From: a bacterium
GTDB lineage: Bacteria; UBA9089; JASEIO01
NCBI GenBank assembly: GCA_030017475.1
Contig: JASEIO010000026.1
Coordinates: 1-22,203 of the forward strand
Direction: 5' to 3'
DNA length: 22,203 bases
Every line of letters starts with the position of its first letter. Within the stretch, counting starts at the first letter, position 1. The notes under the pieces were generated by a model, which saw only the letters and a list, made by a program, of their open reading frames with translations, was not told where the DNA came from and searched no databases. The translations under genes were made by a program, and so were the position numbers. Of this stretch, positions 7,536 to 17,674 are shown piece after piece.

Positions 7536-9662
7536 TTGGAATCAATTGAAATTGAGATAAATGGGAAGATGCTTTCTATTGAAAGAGGAAAGATGGCAGC
7601 TCAGGCTGACGGCGCTTGTTTAGTAAGGTATGGGGCTACAGTAGTTCTTGTAACCTCTGTTATGCAACAGGAGATAAAAGAGGATATAGACTTTTTCCCT
7701 TTAACTGTGGAGTACCAGGAAAGGGCCTATGCTGCTGGAAAGATACCAGGAGGATTTATAAAGAGGGAAGGGAGGCCTCAAGATAAAGAGATATTGTGTA
7801 GTAGGCTGATAGATAGATCATTACGTCCCTTATTTCCTAAACATTTAAGACAGGAGGTTCAGATTATAGCCACAGTCTTATCTTACGATCAGGTAAATCA
7901 CCCAGACGTTTTAGCTATAATTGGAGCCTCCTGTGCCTTGAGTATGTCTCCCATTGCCTTTTTAGGACCTGTCGTAGGAGTGAGAATAGGGAAGATTGAC
8001 TCTCGCTTTATTGTCAACCCATCCTCTCAACAGATGGAGGAAAGTGTCCTTGATTTAGTGGTAGCTGGAACCGAGGAAAATGTAGTAATGCTTGAGGGGG
8101 GAGCGAAAGAGGTGGAAGAAGAGGAAATTTTGGAAGGGATTGAGGTCGCACATCGTGAGATAAAAAGGATAATTCCCTTTCTCAAAGGGCTTGAGAATAA
8201 AAATAAGATAGAGGTTCCACATACCGAGGTAGATCCGCATATTGAACAGGAGATAAGAGAATTTGCATTACCTGATTTAGAGGAGGCAAATAAATTCAAA
8301 GAAAAAAAGGAAAGAGAGGTTGCCATCTCCCAGGTAATAAAAAAGACCTTAGAACGATTTTCTCCCCCTTATGAAGAAAGAGATATTAAGGCTACAATAG
8401 AGAAAGCCGAAAGGGAAATGATAAGATCCAAAATTTTACTGGAAGGGGTAAGGGTGGATGGCAGAAGATTAAATGAGGTGAGAGAAATATCCTGCGAAGT
8501 AGCCACCCTTCCCTGTACTCATGGCTCAGGACTATTTACAAGAGGCGGGACCCAAGCCTTAGCTGTAGTTACATTAGGGACCTCGGTTGATGAGCAGATT
8601 GTTGATGATGTTGAAGGAAGGACATCAAAGAGATTCATGCTCCATTATAATTTCCCTCCCTTTTCAGTTGGAGAGGTAAGACCAATGAGGGGTCCAGGAA
8701 GGCGTGAGATTGGACATGGTGCCTTGGCTGAACGTGCCCTTTTACCTGTCATTCCTAAAGAGGTAGATTTTCCTTATACTATAAGGATTGTCTCTGACAT
8801 TTTAGAGTCAAATGGGTCTACTTCTATGGCTACTGTGTGTGGCGGAACCCTTGCCCTTATGGATGCAGGTGTTCCCATATCCCGACCTGTTGCTGGAGTG
8901 GCCATGGGATTGGTTAAAGAGGGGGATAGGGTTGCTATCTTGTCTGATATAACTGGATTAGAAGATCGTATAGGAGATATGGATTTTAAGGTTGCTGGAA
9001 CCCAAAAAGGGATAACCTCAATACAGATGGATATTAAGGTCACAGGAATAGATACTGAAATTATGCGAAGCGCCTTACAACAGGCAAAAGAGGGAAGGAT
9101 GTTTATTCTGGATGAAATGGCTAAGGTGATGTCCGTTCCACGGTCGAAAATTTCACCCCTTGCACCTCGTATCATTACCACCTTTATTCCCACATCCAAG
9201 ATCAAAGATGTTATTGGTCCAGCTGGAAAAACAATTAGGAATATCATTGATACAACAGGGGTTAAGATTGATATAGGTGATGATGGGAAAATACTGATTG
9301 CCTCTCCTGATGAAGAGGCATCTATCCAGGCAATGGAGATGATCAAGTATCTAACTGCAGAGGTGGAAGTAGGGAAGATATATTTGGGGAAGGTTAGAGG
9401 GGTGGCAAAATTTGGCGCCTTTGTAGAGATATTACCTGGCAAGGAAGGATTGGTTCATATTTCTCAATTGGCCGATCATCATGTAAGAAGGGTAGAGGAT
9501 ATACTAAATGAGGGAGACGAGGTTTTAGTAAAAGTGACTTCAATCGACGAACAAGGAAGGATCAATCTTTCAAGAAAACAGGCCTTGTATGAAAAAAGTC
9601 ATCCAATCGTAAGTACCCGTAGTTTAAAAAGATGCAATGAATTACAAAAATGGATTTGGTGA
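7536..9662 (+). CDS. pnp: Polyribonucleotide nucleotidyltransferase (PNPase)
   Basis: PNPase is the phosphorolytic 3'-5' exoribonuclease of the degradosome type, working as a trimer. The 708-residue product has the first RNase PH-like core (PLTVEYQERAYAAGKIPGGF, residues 56-74), an all-helical linker (about 215-310) and the second, catalytic PH core. The metal-binding aspartates of that core are seen in EDRIGDMDF (D477 and D483, matching E. coli D486 and D492). A KH domain (about 555-605; the motif reads IGPAGK rather than the usual IGPGGK) and an S1 domain (about 611-690) follow. The start is TTG at 7536, supported by GAGGAGG 5 nt upstream. The tail after the S1 domain is short. It is co-directional with rpsO, as in most bacteria. 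Confidence 0.97.
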   Translation: MESIEIEINGKMLSIERGKMAAQADGACLVRYGATVVLVTSVMQQEIKEDIDFFPLTVEYQERAYAAGKIPGGFIKREGRPQDKEILCSRLIDRSLRPLFPKHLRQEVQIIATVLSYDQVNHPDVLAIIGASCALSMSPIAFLGPVVGVRIGKIDSRFIVNPSSQQMEESVLDLVVAGTEENVVMLEGGAKEVEEEEILEGIEVAHREIKRIIPFLKGLENKNKIEVPHTEVDPHIEQEIREFALPDLEEANKFKEKKEREVAISQVIKKTLERFSPPYEERDIKATIEKAEREMIRSKILLEGVRVDGRRLNEVREISCEVATLPCTHGSGLFTRGGTQALAVVTLGTSVDEQIVDDVEGRTSKRFMLHYNFPPFSVGEVRPMRGPGRREIGHGALAERALLPVIPKEVDFPYTIRIVSDILESNGSTSMATVCGGTLALMDAGVPISRPVAGVAMGLVKEGDRVAILSDITGLEDRIGDMDFKVAGTQKGITSIQMDIKVTGIDTEIMRSALQQAKEGRMFILDEMAKVMSVPRSKISPLAPRIITTFIPTSKIKDVIGPAGKTIRNIIDTTGVKIDIGDDGKILIASPDEEASIQAMEMIKYLTAEVEVGKIYLGKVRGVAKFGAFVEILPGKEGLVHISQLADHHVRRVEDILNEGDEVLVKVTSIDEQGRINLSRKQALYEKSHPIVSTRSLKRCNELQKWIW

Positions 9663-9668
9663 AGAGAT

Positions 9669-10925
9669 ATGTATCATAAACATGTCTTTGAAAATGGAAT
9701 AACCTTGATTGTGGATGAAATGTCACATGTTAGATCTGTATCTATTGGTATTTGGGTAAAGGTAGGGACAAAACACGAGGATTCGTCGGAGAATGGCATC
9801 TCTCACTTTATTGAACATATGATGTTTAAAGGAACAAGGTCTAAAAGTGCGCAACAGATTGCAGAGACTATAGATGGGGTAGGGGGTCAATTAGGGGCAT
9901 TCACATCCCGTGAACATACATGTTACTATGCCAAGGTTTCGAACGAGCACGTAACAACCGCTATCTCCCTTTTGTCAGACATATTTCTAAATTCATTATT
10001 CGACTCGGAGGAAGTGGAGAAAGAGAAGAGGGTAGTTTTAGAAGAGATTAAGATGGTAGAGGATGACCCCCAAGAATTAATCCATGATCTTTTCACTCAA
10101 ACCATTTGGGGCTCTTCTTCTTTAGGGCAACCTATCTTAGGGAAGGCTTCGGTTATAAATAGCTTAGATTCCGACAGATTGATTGATTTCTGGCACACCC
10201 ATTACACCCCAGACAGGATAGTAATCTCAGTAGCAGGAAATGTTGATTATAATCTTATCCTTAAGGAGATAGGTTCCTTCTTTAACTCCTCTAATGGGAC
10301 GCCCTGGGGGCAAAAGATGGATCTTCCCGAGGTTAAACGAAATCTCTCCTTTAAAAAAAGGGATTTAGAACAGATCCATCTTTGTTTAGGTGTCCCTGGT
10401 CTTCCGTATACTGATAAAGATAGATATGCCTTACTTATCTTGAATACTATCTTGGGCGGCGGAATGAGTTCTCGCCTATTTCAAGAGATAAGAGAGAAAA
10501 GGGGGTTAGCTTACGCTGTATATTCCTATCAGGCATCATATAAAGATGCAGGTTTGTTTGTAGTATATATGGGAACTTCACCCAAGAATTTGCAAGAGTC
10601 AACTGATATAATATTTTCACAATTCTTTGATTTAAAAAATAATGGAATAACAGATGTTGAATTGGGCAAGGCAAAAGAGCAATTAAAAGGGAATCTAATC
10701 TTACACTCAGAAGATACCTATGATCGGATGACAAGATTAGCAAGGCATGAGTTGTATTTTAAAAGATTTTTTACCTTAGATGAAACCTTGCATATGATAG
10801 ATGAGGTTAATCTATCCCAAGTAAAAGAGGTTGCCAGGTCTTTATTCCAATCTGAATACCTAAATCTTGTCCTAATCGGTAATGTAAAAGAAGAGGACGT
10901 TAAAAGGGTGAAACTAGAGTGTTGA
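9669..10925 (+). CDS. M16 family zinc metallopeptidase (processing-peptidase-like, YmxG/MlpA type)
   Basis: This is a 418-residue, single-chain pitrilysin-family protein. The inverted zinc motif is intact: HFIEH (H46, E49, H50), with a downstream glutamate, E126, at the classical distance of 76 residues in VLEEIKM. The C-terminal half carries the conserved LGGGMSSRLFQEIREKRGLAYAVYSY segment. Length and motifs match the bacterial relatives of mitochondrial processing peptidase beta, which are commonly encoded right after pnp. No signal peptide is visible, so it is probably cytoplasmic. Substrates are unknown. It starts 6 nt after pnp and ends 3 nt before ftsK. Confidence 0.92.
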   Translation: MYHKHVFENGITLIVDEMSHVRSVSIGIWVKVGTKHEDSSENGISHFIEHMMFKGTRSKSAQQIAETIDGVGGQLGAFTSREHTCYYAKVSNEHVTTAISLLSDIFLNSLFDSEEVEKEKRVVLEEIKMVEDDPQELIHDLFTQTIWGSSSLGQPILGKASVINSLDSDRLIDFWHTHYTPDRIVISVAGNVDYNLILKEIGSFFNSSNGTPWGQKMDLPEVKRNLSFKKRDLEQIHLCLGVPGLPYTDKDRYALLILNTILGGGMSSRLFQEIREKRGLAYAVYSYQASYKDAGLFVVYMGTSPKNLQESTDIIFSQFFDLKNNGITDVELGKAKEQLKGNLILHSEDTYDRMTRLARHELYFKRFFTLDETLHMIDEVNLSQVKEVARSLFQSEYLNLVLIGNVKEEDVKRVKLEC

Positions 10926-10928
10926 AAA

Positions 10929-12980
10929 ATGAAATCCTCTAAATTAGAGAAAGAATCTAAGACATTATTTGAGGCCATAGGAATTATATTGATTGGGGTT
11001 TCTTTATTTTTTATTGTTAGCTTAGTTACTTATACACCTTCAGACACTAAATGGGCAACCACCCATCCCAATTTACCACCAAAGAATTATGCTGGAATCG
11101 TAGGGGCATATCTTTCTCAAGGACTTTTTGGTTTATTTGGTGGAGGTGCCTATGTTTTACCAATCATTTTAGCCCTTATTGGAGTGGCAAGCACTATGGG
11201 GAAGATGGGGAAGGTCCATTTATTAAAAGGGATAGGTATAATCCTTTTAATTATTTCCTGCTCCACCCTATTTTCGCTTCCTGCTACTACATCATTTGAA
11301 GTTACTAAGGCAGGAGGGATAATCGGCGCAAGTATAGCTCCAAGGCTAAAACAACTCTTTAATTTTGGGGCATATTTGATAGTTATAATATCTTTCATCC
11401 TCGGATTTATCTTTTTTACTGAACTTTCCATTTCTACTGCCATGCGGGAGATTAAAAAAGGTGCCAAGGCCTTAATCAATAAAATTTCCACAGAAAGATC
11501 TGCGAGGAAGGTAAAGAAAAGACCTATGGTTTCTGTGTCTTTGGAAAAAAGGACATCTTTGGAAGAAAGGGGAGCTATTACCCCTTCATACCAACTACCT
11601 CCTTTATCCTTATTGCAAGATCCGCCAAAATGGACTGAAAAAGGGATTAAAGAGGATTTGCTGACTACATCCAATCTTTTAGAGGACACCCTACGTCAGT
11701 TTGGCATTACTGCCCGGGTGGTTAATGTAAATAGAGGACCAGTGGTTACGAGTTTTGAGGTAAAGCCAGAGCGAGGAGTAAAGGTGTCATCAATCGTAAA
11801 TCTGTCCAATGACATTGCCTTGGCTTTGGCAGCAAAGGCAGTTAGGATAGAGGCACCAATTCCTGGAAAACAGGCTATTGGAATTGAGATCCCTAACAAG
11901 AAGCCATCCATTGTTTACCTTAAAGAGATTATTGAATCTCCGACATTCCAGGAAAACGTATCTTTATTAACTGTTGCCTTGGGGAAGGATATAACTGGTG
12001 CACCTTATATAATGGATTTATCCCGCGCTCCTCATCTATTGATTTCAGGGACAACAGGATCTGGCAAATCGGTTTGTATATCCTCTATCATTGCCAGCAT
12101 CTTATATAACGCTACCCCCCGTGATGTAAAGTTTTTGCTAATCGATCCAAAAAGGGTAGAATTAACGGTTTTTTCAGGAATGCCTAATTTGGTTACTGAA
12201 GTTGTAACTGATGTTAAGCAGGCAAAGCATGCATTAATTTGGCTAGTTCAAGAGATGGAGAAAAGGTATAGAGTTTTTGCGGATTATGGAGTAAGGGATA
12301 TAGAAAATTATAGGAAATTGAAGGAGAAAGGGGAAGAGTTCCCTTATATTGTGATGATAATAGATGAATTGGCAGATCTTATGCTGTCATCCCCTCAGGA
12401 TTGTGAAAATGCTATAATACGTCTTGCCCAGATGTCCCGTGCCGTAGGAATACATCTGGTTTTGGCAACCCAAAGGCCTTCAGTGGATATAATAACTGGC
12501 CTTATTAAAGCCAATTTTCCATCTCGTATTGCCTTTCAGGTCTCCTCCCGGGTCGACTCTCGAACCATTTTAGATATGAATGGGGCAGAGAAGTTGTTAG
12601 GGAAAGGGGATATGCTTTTTATCCCACCAGATGAAGCAAAACCCGTTAGGATACAAGGGTCATATATCTCTCCAAAAGAGATTGAGGAGATAGTCAGATT
12701 CATTAAACAACAGGGAATTCAAGATATTCCAGAGGAGAAATACGAGGTTTTTAAACCAGAGGTTATAGAGGTAGAGGAAGAGAAGGATGAACTTTTTGAA
12801 AAGGCATTAGAGATAGCTTCAAGAAGTAGAAAAATCTCCACCTCTATGCTTCAGCGACGGCTCCGTATTGGATATAATAGGGCAGCAAGAATAATTGAGC
12901 TGATGGAGGGAAAAGGGATTGTTTCCCAACAAATAGGAAGCAAACCAAGGAAGGTATTGATTGGTAAAGATGACCTCTGA
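10929..12980 (+). CDS. ftsK: DNA translocase FtsK/SpoIIIE
   Basis: FtsK/SpoIIIE is a septum-anchored motor that moves chromosomal DNA during division. The 683-residue protein has about four N-terminal membrane segments (roughly 14-34, 55-85, 98-118 and 143-165), a short basic/charged linker (about 175-240) and the alpha-beta motor domain. Walker A is GTTGSGKS (374-381) and Walker B is IVMIIDE (474-480), followed by LATQRPSVDIITGLIKANFPSR. A C-terminal gamma winged-helix domain (about 620-680; SRSRKISTSMLQRRLRIGYNRAARI) normally reads KOPS-type DNA motifs. The linker is short, as in SpoIIIE and minimal FtsK forms. The position between the M16 gene and pgpA parallels spoIIIE upstream of pgsA in Bacillus. 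Confidence 0.95.
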   Translation: MKSSKLEKESKTLFEAIGIILIGVSLFFIVSLVTYTPSDTKWATTHPNLPPKNYAGIVGAYLSQGLFGLFGGGAYVLPIILALIGVASTMGKMGKVHLLKGIGIILLIISCSTLFSLPATTSFEVTKAGGIIGASIAPRLKQLFNFGAYLIVIISFILGFIFFTELSISTAMREIKKGAKALINKISTERSARKVKKRPMVSVSLEKRTSLEERGAITPSYQLPPLSLLQDPPKWTEKGIKEDLLTTSNLLEDTLRQFGITARVVNVNRGPVVTSFEVKPERGVKVSSIVNLSNDIALALAAKAVRIEAPIPGKQAIGIEIPNKKPSIVYLKEIIESPTFQENVSLLTVALGKDITGAPYIMDLSRAPHLLISGTTGSGKSVCISSIIASILYNATPRDVKFLLIDPKRVELTVFSGMPNLVTEVVTDVKQAKHALIWLVQEMEKRYRVFADYGVRDIENYRKLKEKGEEFPYIVMIIDELADLMLSSPQDCENAIIRLAQMSRAVGIHLVLATQRPSVDIITGLIKANFPSRIAFQVSSRVDSRTILDMNGAEKLLGKGDMLFIPPDEAKPVRIQGSYISPKEIEEIVRFIKQQGIQDIPEEKYEVFKPEVIEVEEEKDELFEKALEIASRSRKISTSMLQRRLRIGYNRAARIIELMEGKGIVSQQIGSKPRKVLIGKDDL

Positions 12981-12994
12981 AGAAGGGGGTGGTT

Positions 12995-13450
12995 TTGAGA
13001 GAAAGGGTAGTTAAATTCATAGCTACAGGTAGTTATACAGGGTATTCTCCAGTTCTTTCTGGGACTATTGGTAGTTTGGTTGGTGCAGGGATTTACCTAT
13101 GGATTTCTTATTTTAGTACCTTAATCTACATACTATTTCTTCTTTTATTTCTTATATTTGGGATCTGGATATGCAAAGCCGCTGAAGGGATTTTTCAAGA
13201 ATCAGACTCACCTTATATTGTGATTGATGAGATATGTGGCTATTTAGTAGCTATGTTTTTACTTCCAAAAACCCCTTTTTTTATCATCCTCTCCTTTATC
13301 ATCTTTAGAATCTTAGATGTCTCGAAACTCTATCCTATCAATATTATTCAAAAAGTGAAAAATGGTTTTGGGATTATGCTTGATGATTTTACGTGTGGGA
13401 TTGTAACCAATATTATCTTACAAATAATAAGGTGCATTTATGTTCAATAG
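12995..13450 (+). CDS. pgpA: Phosphatidylglycerophosphatase A
   Basis: PgpA removes phosphate from phosphatidylglycerol phosphate to make phosphatidylglycerol at the inner membrane. The protein (about 151 residues) shows family motifs SGTIGSL near the N-terminus, YIVIDEICGYLVA (the VIDE metal/active-site region), FRILDVSKLYPI and GFGIMLDDFTCGI. Hydrophobic segments occur at about 30-55, 80-110 and in the C-terminal tail. I prefer the TTG at 12995, which has AAGGGGG 5-6 nt upstream; a GTG at 12989 lies within that ribosome-binding sequence and would add two residues. Its end overlaps the next gene by 11 nt. In Bacillus-type clusters this slot holds pgsA, the enzyme one step earlier in the same pathway. 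Confidence 0.9.
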   Translation: MRERVVKFIATGSYTGYSPVLSGTIGSLVGAGIYLWISYFSTLIYILFLLLFLIFGIWICKAAEGIFQESDSPYIVIDEICGYLVAMFLLPKTPFFIILSFIIFRILDVSKLYPINIIQKVKNGFGIMLDDFTCGIVTNIILQIIRCIYVQ

Positions 13451-14165
13451 AGATGGTTTATTTTGCAAGGAAAGGGTCTTACGGGTAGTTAGTTTGGAGG
13501 AGAAAGATGTCCTTCGTTTGTTGAAAGGTCTGGATAGAGAAGGTACCCATATCAGACTAATCCCCGGAAATTATGGTGTAGATATTAAGCTTCAGATAGA
13601 GGCGAGGAATGAACAGGTTGCCGCATCTTTACTTTCGACTTTAGAGGAGGAAGTGAGGCGCAGACTTGGGGATAATATTTATGGAGTAAACAATGAAACA
13701 TTGGAGCGTATTGTAGGTTATCTATTATATCTTAGAAGACTTACCTTATCCATAGCTGAATCTTGTACAGGCGGATTGGTTTCCAATTTAGTGACAAATG
13801 TTTCTGGTTCCTCTAAATATTTTAAAGGAGGGATAGTTGCCTATAGTAATGAGAGCAAAATAAAATTCCTTAGGGTTCCAAAAGAGATAATTGAAAGATT
13901 TGGGGCTGTATCCCAGGAAACTGCCCGCTTTATGGCCAAAGGTGTAAAGGATGCCTTTTCAACTGATATAGGAATAGGTATAACTGGAATTGCGGGTCCA
14001 ACGGGTGGCACTTCGGATAAACCAGTAGGTTTGACCTATATATCATTATCCTCTAAAAACGGATCCCTTTGTCGCATGTTTACGTTCAAAGGCTCGAGAG
14101 AAGATATTAAATTCAAGGCAAGTTATGCCTCTTTAGACATTATAAGGAGGAAATTACAAGACTGA
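13440..14165 (+). CDS. pncC: CinA-type nicotinamide-nucleotide amidohydrolase lacking the N-terminal MoCF domain
   Basis: The C-terminal domain (about 85-241) is a complete CinA/PncC domain, which deamidates NMN to nicotinate mononucleotide in NAD recycling. It has SIAESCTGGLVSNL, GIVAYSNESKIKFL and GITGIAGPTGGTSDKPVGLTY. Residues 15-84 resemble the middle region of full-length CinA, with EARNEQVAASLLSTLEEEVR and RLGDNIYGVNNETLERIVG. The first domain of full-length CinA (about 170 residues, COG1058, reported pyrophosphatase activity) is absent. The preceding sequence is pgpA, so it has not simply been lost by a nearby frameshift. ATG 13440 has AAGGTG 5 nt upstream. cinA commonly follows ftsK and the phosphatidylglycerol gene, which supports descent from a full-length cinA. 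Confidence 0.85.
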   Translation: MFNRDGLFCKERVLRVVSLEEKDVLRLLKGLDREGTHIRLIPGNYGVDIKLQIEARNEQVAASLLSTLEEEVRRRLGDNIYGVNNETLERIVGYLLYLRRLTLSIAESCTGGLVSNLVTNVSGSSKYFKGGIVAYSNESKIKFLRVPKEIIERFGAVSQETARFMAKGVKDAFSTDIGIGITGIAGPTGGTSDKPVGLTYISLSSKNGSLCRMFTFKGSREDIKFKASYASLDIIRRKLQD

Positions 14166-14190
14166 TGGGATTAACAGATGGATAGAGATT

Positions 14191-15474
14191 ATGACCTATC
14201 AAGAGGCGATAGATTTCTTATATGATTTACAAAGATCTGGAGTCAAGTTAGGACTTAAAAGGGTTAAAAAGCTACTTTCACTTTTAGGAAATCCACATAA
14301 GAATTTACAAGTGATTCATGTAGGGGGGACAAATGGTAAGGGTTCGGTTACGACATTTATCAGTTCCATACTAAAAGAGGCGGGTTTCCGAATAGGTACA
14401 TATACATCCCCACACCTTACGCGTTTTAACGAAAGGATAGCTATTAATGGTCGCCAAATCAAAGATGAAGAGATTACCTCTTTGGTTGAAGAGATAAGAC
14501 CACAGGTGTTAAAAGTCGGATCCACCTCATTTGGACATCCTACCTTTTTTGAGGTAACAACTGCTATGGCCTTTTTATATTTTCAGCGAATGAAGCCTGA
14601 GTTTGTAGTTTGTGAGGTTGGTTTAGGTGGAAGATTAGATGCCACAAATGTCCTTTCTTCTTTGATTCAGGTAATAACTAATATTGGGGTTGATCACATT
14701 GATTATTTAGGAAATTCTATCCCTTGCATTGCAAAAGAGAAGGCTGGAATCATAAAAAATTCTGGTACAGTGATTGTTGGTATTTATGACCAAAAGGTAT
14801 TACGTATCTTTGAAAGGATCTGTTCAAAGAGGAATGCTACACTTTTTAAGATTTGGAGAGATATGGGGTGGAGATTAATTAGCTCAAACCGTAGCGGTCA
14901 GATCTTTAGTATCAAAGGAATTGTTAACCGCTATGACAATCTCCATATTAAACTACTGGGTAATCATCAAATACTAAATGCCGTCCTTTCAGTAGGAGTA
15001 GTTGAACTATTGAGGAAGTTTGGTATTGTAGTAAAAGAGGAAGGCATAAGGTTGGGTTTAGCTAAGGCCCAACTTCCTGGACGGTTGGAGATAATCAGGA
15101 AGAATCCTTTGATTGTCTTGGATGTAGCCCATAATGAGGATGGTGCCCGCGCCCTGAGAAATGCAATAGTTTCTCTATTTACCTATGATAGATTAATCCT
15201 GGTAATAGGAATCTTAAAGGATAAGGCGATTGATAATATCTTAGAAATCCTAACCCCTTTAGCCTCCACAGTTGTTGTTACCCAGCCGATGGTTAATAGA
15301 GCTACGGAATTGGATGTCCTCTTACGTATGGCTTTAAGATATAACCGAAATACTGTAGGTTTTAAAGAGGTAAAGGATGGGGTAAGGTTTGCTCAAGCAT
15401 TGGCTACGGAATCTACGCTTATTTTAATTACTGGTTCCCATTTCACGGTTTCAGAGGCAAGAAATTTTTTATAA
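14191..15474 (+). CDS. folC: Folylpolyglutamate / dihydrofolate synthase
   Basis: FolC adds glutamate to dihydropteroate (dihydrofolate synthase) and/or to folates (folylpolyglutamate synthase), using ATP. The 427-residue Mur-ligase-fold protein has the P-loop HVGGTNGKGSVTT (43-55), TSPHLTRFNERI, the family motif VGLGGRLDATNV, DHIDYLGNSIPCIAKEKAGII and the C-terminal-domain motif LDVAHNEDGARAL. It lies 25 nt after the cinA-like gene and appears to be the last gene of the long cluster: a T-rich spacer and a new promoter follow. Two other folate genes (folE, folP) occur on the opposite strand at the window's end. Whether it has one or both activities cannot be read from the sequence. Confidence 0.94.
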   Translation: MTYQEAIDFLYDLQRSGVKLGLKRVKKLLSLLGNPHKNLQVIHVGGTNGKGSVTTFISSILKEAGFRIGTYTSPHLTRFNERIAINGRQIKDEEITSLVEEIRPQVLKVGSTSFGHPTFFEVTTAMAFLYFQRMKPEFVVCEVGLGGRLDATNVLSSLIQVITNIGVDHIDYLGNSIPCIAKEKAGIIKNSGTVIVGIYDQKVLRIFERICSKRNATLFKIWRDMGWRLISSNRSGQIFSIKGIVNRYDNLHIKLLGNHQILNAVLSVGVVELLRKFGIVVKEEGIRLGLAKAQLPGRLEIIRKNPLIVLDVAHNEDGARALRNAIVSLFTYDRLILVIGILKDKAIDNILEILTPLASTVVVTQPMVNRATELDVLLRMALRYNRNTVGFKEVKDGVRFAQALATESTLILITGSHFTVSEARNFL

Positions 15475-15489
15475 TTTTTGATTTTTTTG

Positions 15490-15518
15490 TTGCATTTATA
15501 AACATCGAGTGGTATAAT
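15490..15518 (+). promoter_or_regulatory. sigma70-type promoter of groES-groEL
   Basis: TTGCAT (15490-15495) and TATAAT (15513-15518) are spaced by exactly 17 bp, with a T-tract (15482-15488) just upstream. The predicted start is near 15525, giving a leader of about 100 nt. The hexamers and T-tract closely match the promoter before rimP. A second TATAAT at 15597-15602 has no convincing -35 box. No sigma32-like or CIRCE-type heat-shock sequence was found. Confidence 0.75.
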
Positions 15519-15536
15519 ATACATTCAATTAAGATC

Positions 15537-15597
15537 AGTCAAGTTGCCTTTTCTTTACTAAAAGATATCTTTGGTGAGATTTGGGTTTTACTTGACT
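15537..15597 (+). promoter_or_regulatory. Nested inverted repeats in the groES leader (candidate operator or RNA switch)
   Basis: The outer repeat AGTCAAGT (15537-15544) / ACTTGACT (15590-15597) is a perfect 8-bp dyad with 45 bp between the arms. Inside it lies a perfect 12-bp palindrome AAAGATATCTTT (15561-15572). The two dyads share a centre to within half a base pair (15567 against 15566.5). The element lies between the predicted transcription start and the groES ribosome-binding site, where CIRCE often sits in other bacteria. It could bind a dimeric repressor or fold in the mRNA. The repeats are seen; the function is inferred. Confidence 0.45.
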
Positions 15598-15627
15598 ATA
15601 ATATTATTAGAAAGGAGGGTAAGTTAA

Positions 15628-17569
<1,942 letters not shown>

Positions 17570-17585
17570 AGATAAGGCATGTCAT

Positions 17586-17625
17586 GTGGTAGATAGTAGG
17601 TTTGCGACCTACCTACCACTATTTT
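17586..17625 (+). terminator. Terminator-like hairpin after groEL
   Basis: GTGGTAG (17586-17592) pairs with CTACCAC (17613-17619), and GTAGGT (17596-17601) with ACCTAC (17607-17612), around a 5-nt loop TTGCG. That gives 13 base pairs with one 3-nt bulge (ATA, 17593-17595). TATTTTCTC follows, a short T-tract. It begins 16 nt after the groEL stop codon and is a credible intrinsic terminator for groESL, though the T-run is weak. Confidence 0.7.
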
Positions 17626-17674
17626 CTCACCTGCTTACCTACCCACCAGTTCATTCCCTTTTTTCTCCTACTTT

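Noticed and set aside
8774-9442. 222-codon open frame antisense to pnp
   Set aside because: It lies wholly within the conserved pnp catalytic, KH and S1 coding region, its product is a low-complexity Ser/Ile/Pro-rich shadow with no recognisable motif, and no ribosome-binding site supports it.
11150-11689. 179-codon open frame antisense to ftsK
   Set aside because: It mirrors the FtsK membrane and linker region; no motif or ribosome-binding site; typical antisense shadow.
15048-15076. Inverted repeat GTTGGG / CCCAAC in folC
   Set aside because: Only six Watson-Crick pairs, with the rest wobble and an 11-nt loop, inside coding sequence; expected by chance at this scale.
15592-15602. TTGACT / TATAAT as a second groES promoter
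   Set aside because: The TTGACT at 15592 overlaps the TATAAT, so it cannot be its -35 box, and no good -35 lies 16-18 bp upstream of TATAAT 15597.
15519-15627. CIRCE heat-shock operator upstream of groES
   Set aside because: Searched by eye for TTAGCACTC and GAGTGCTAA; neither arm nor a near match is present in the leader.
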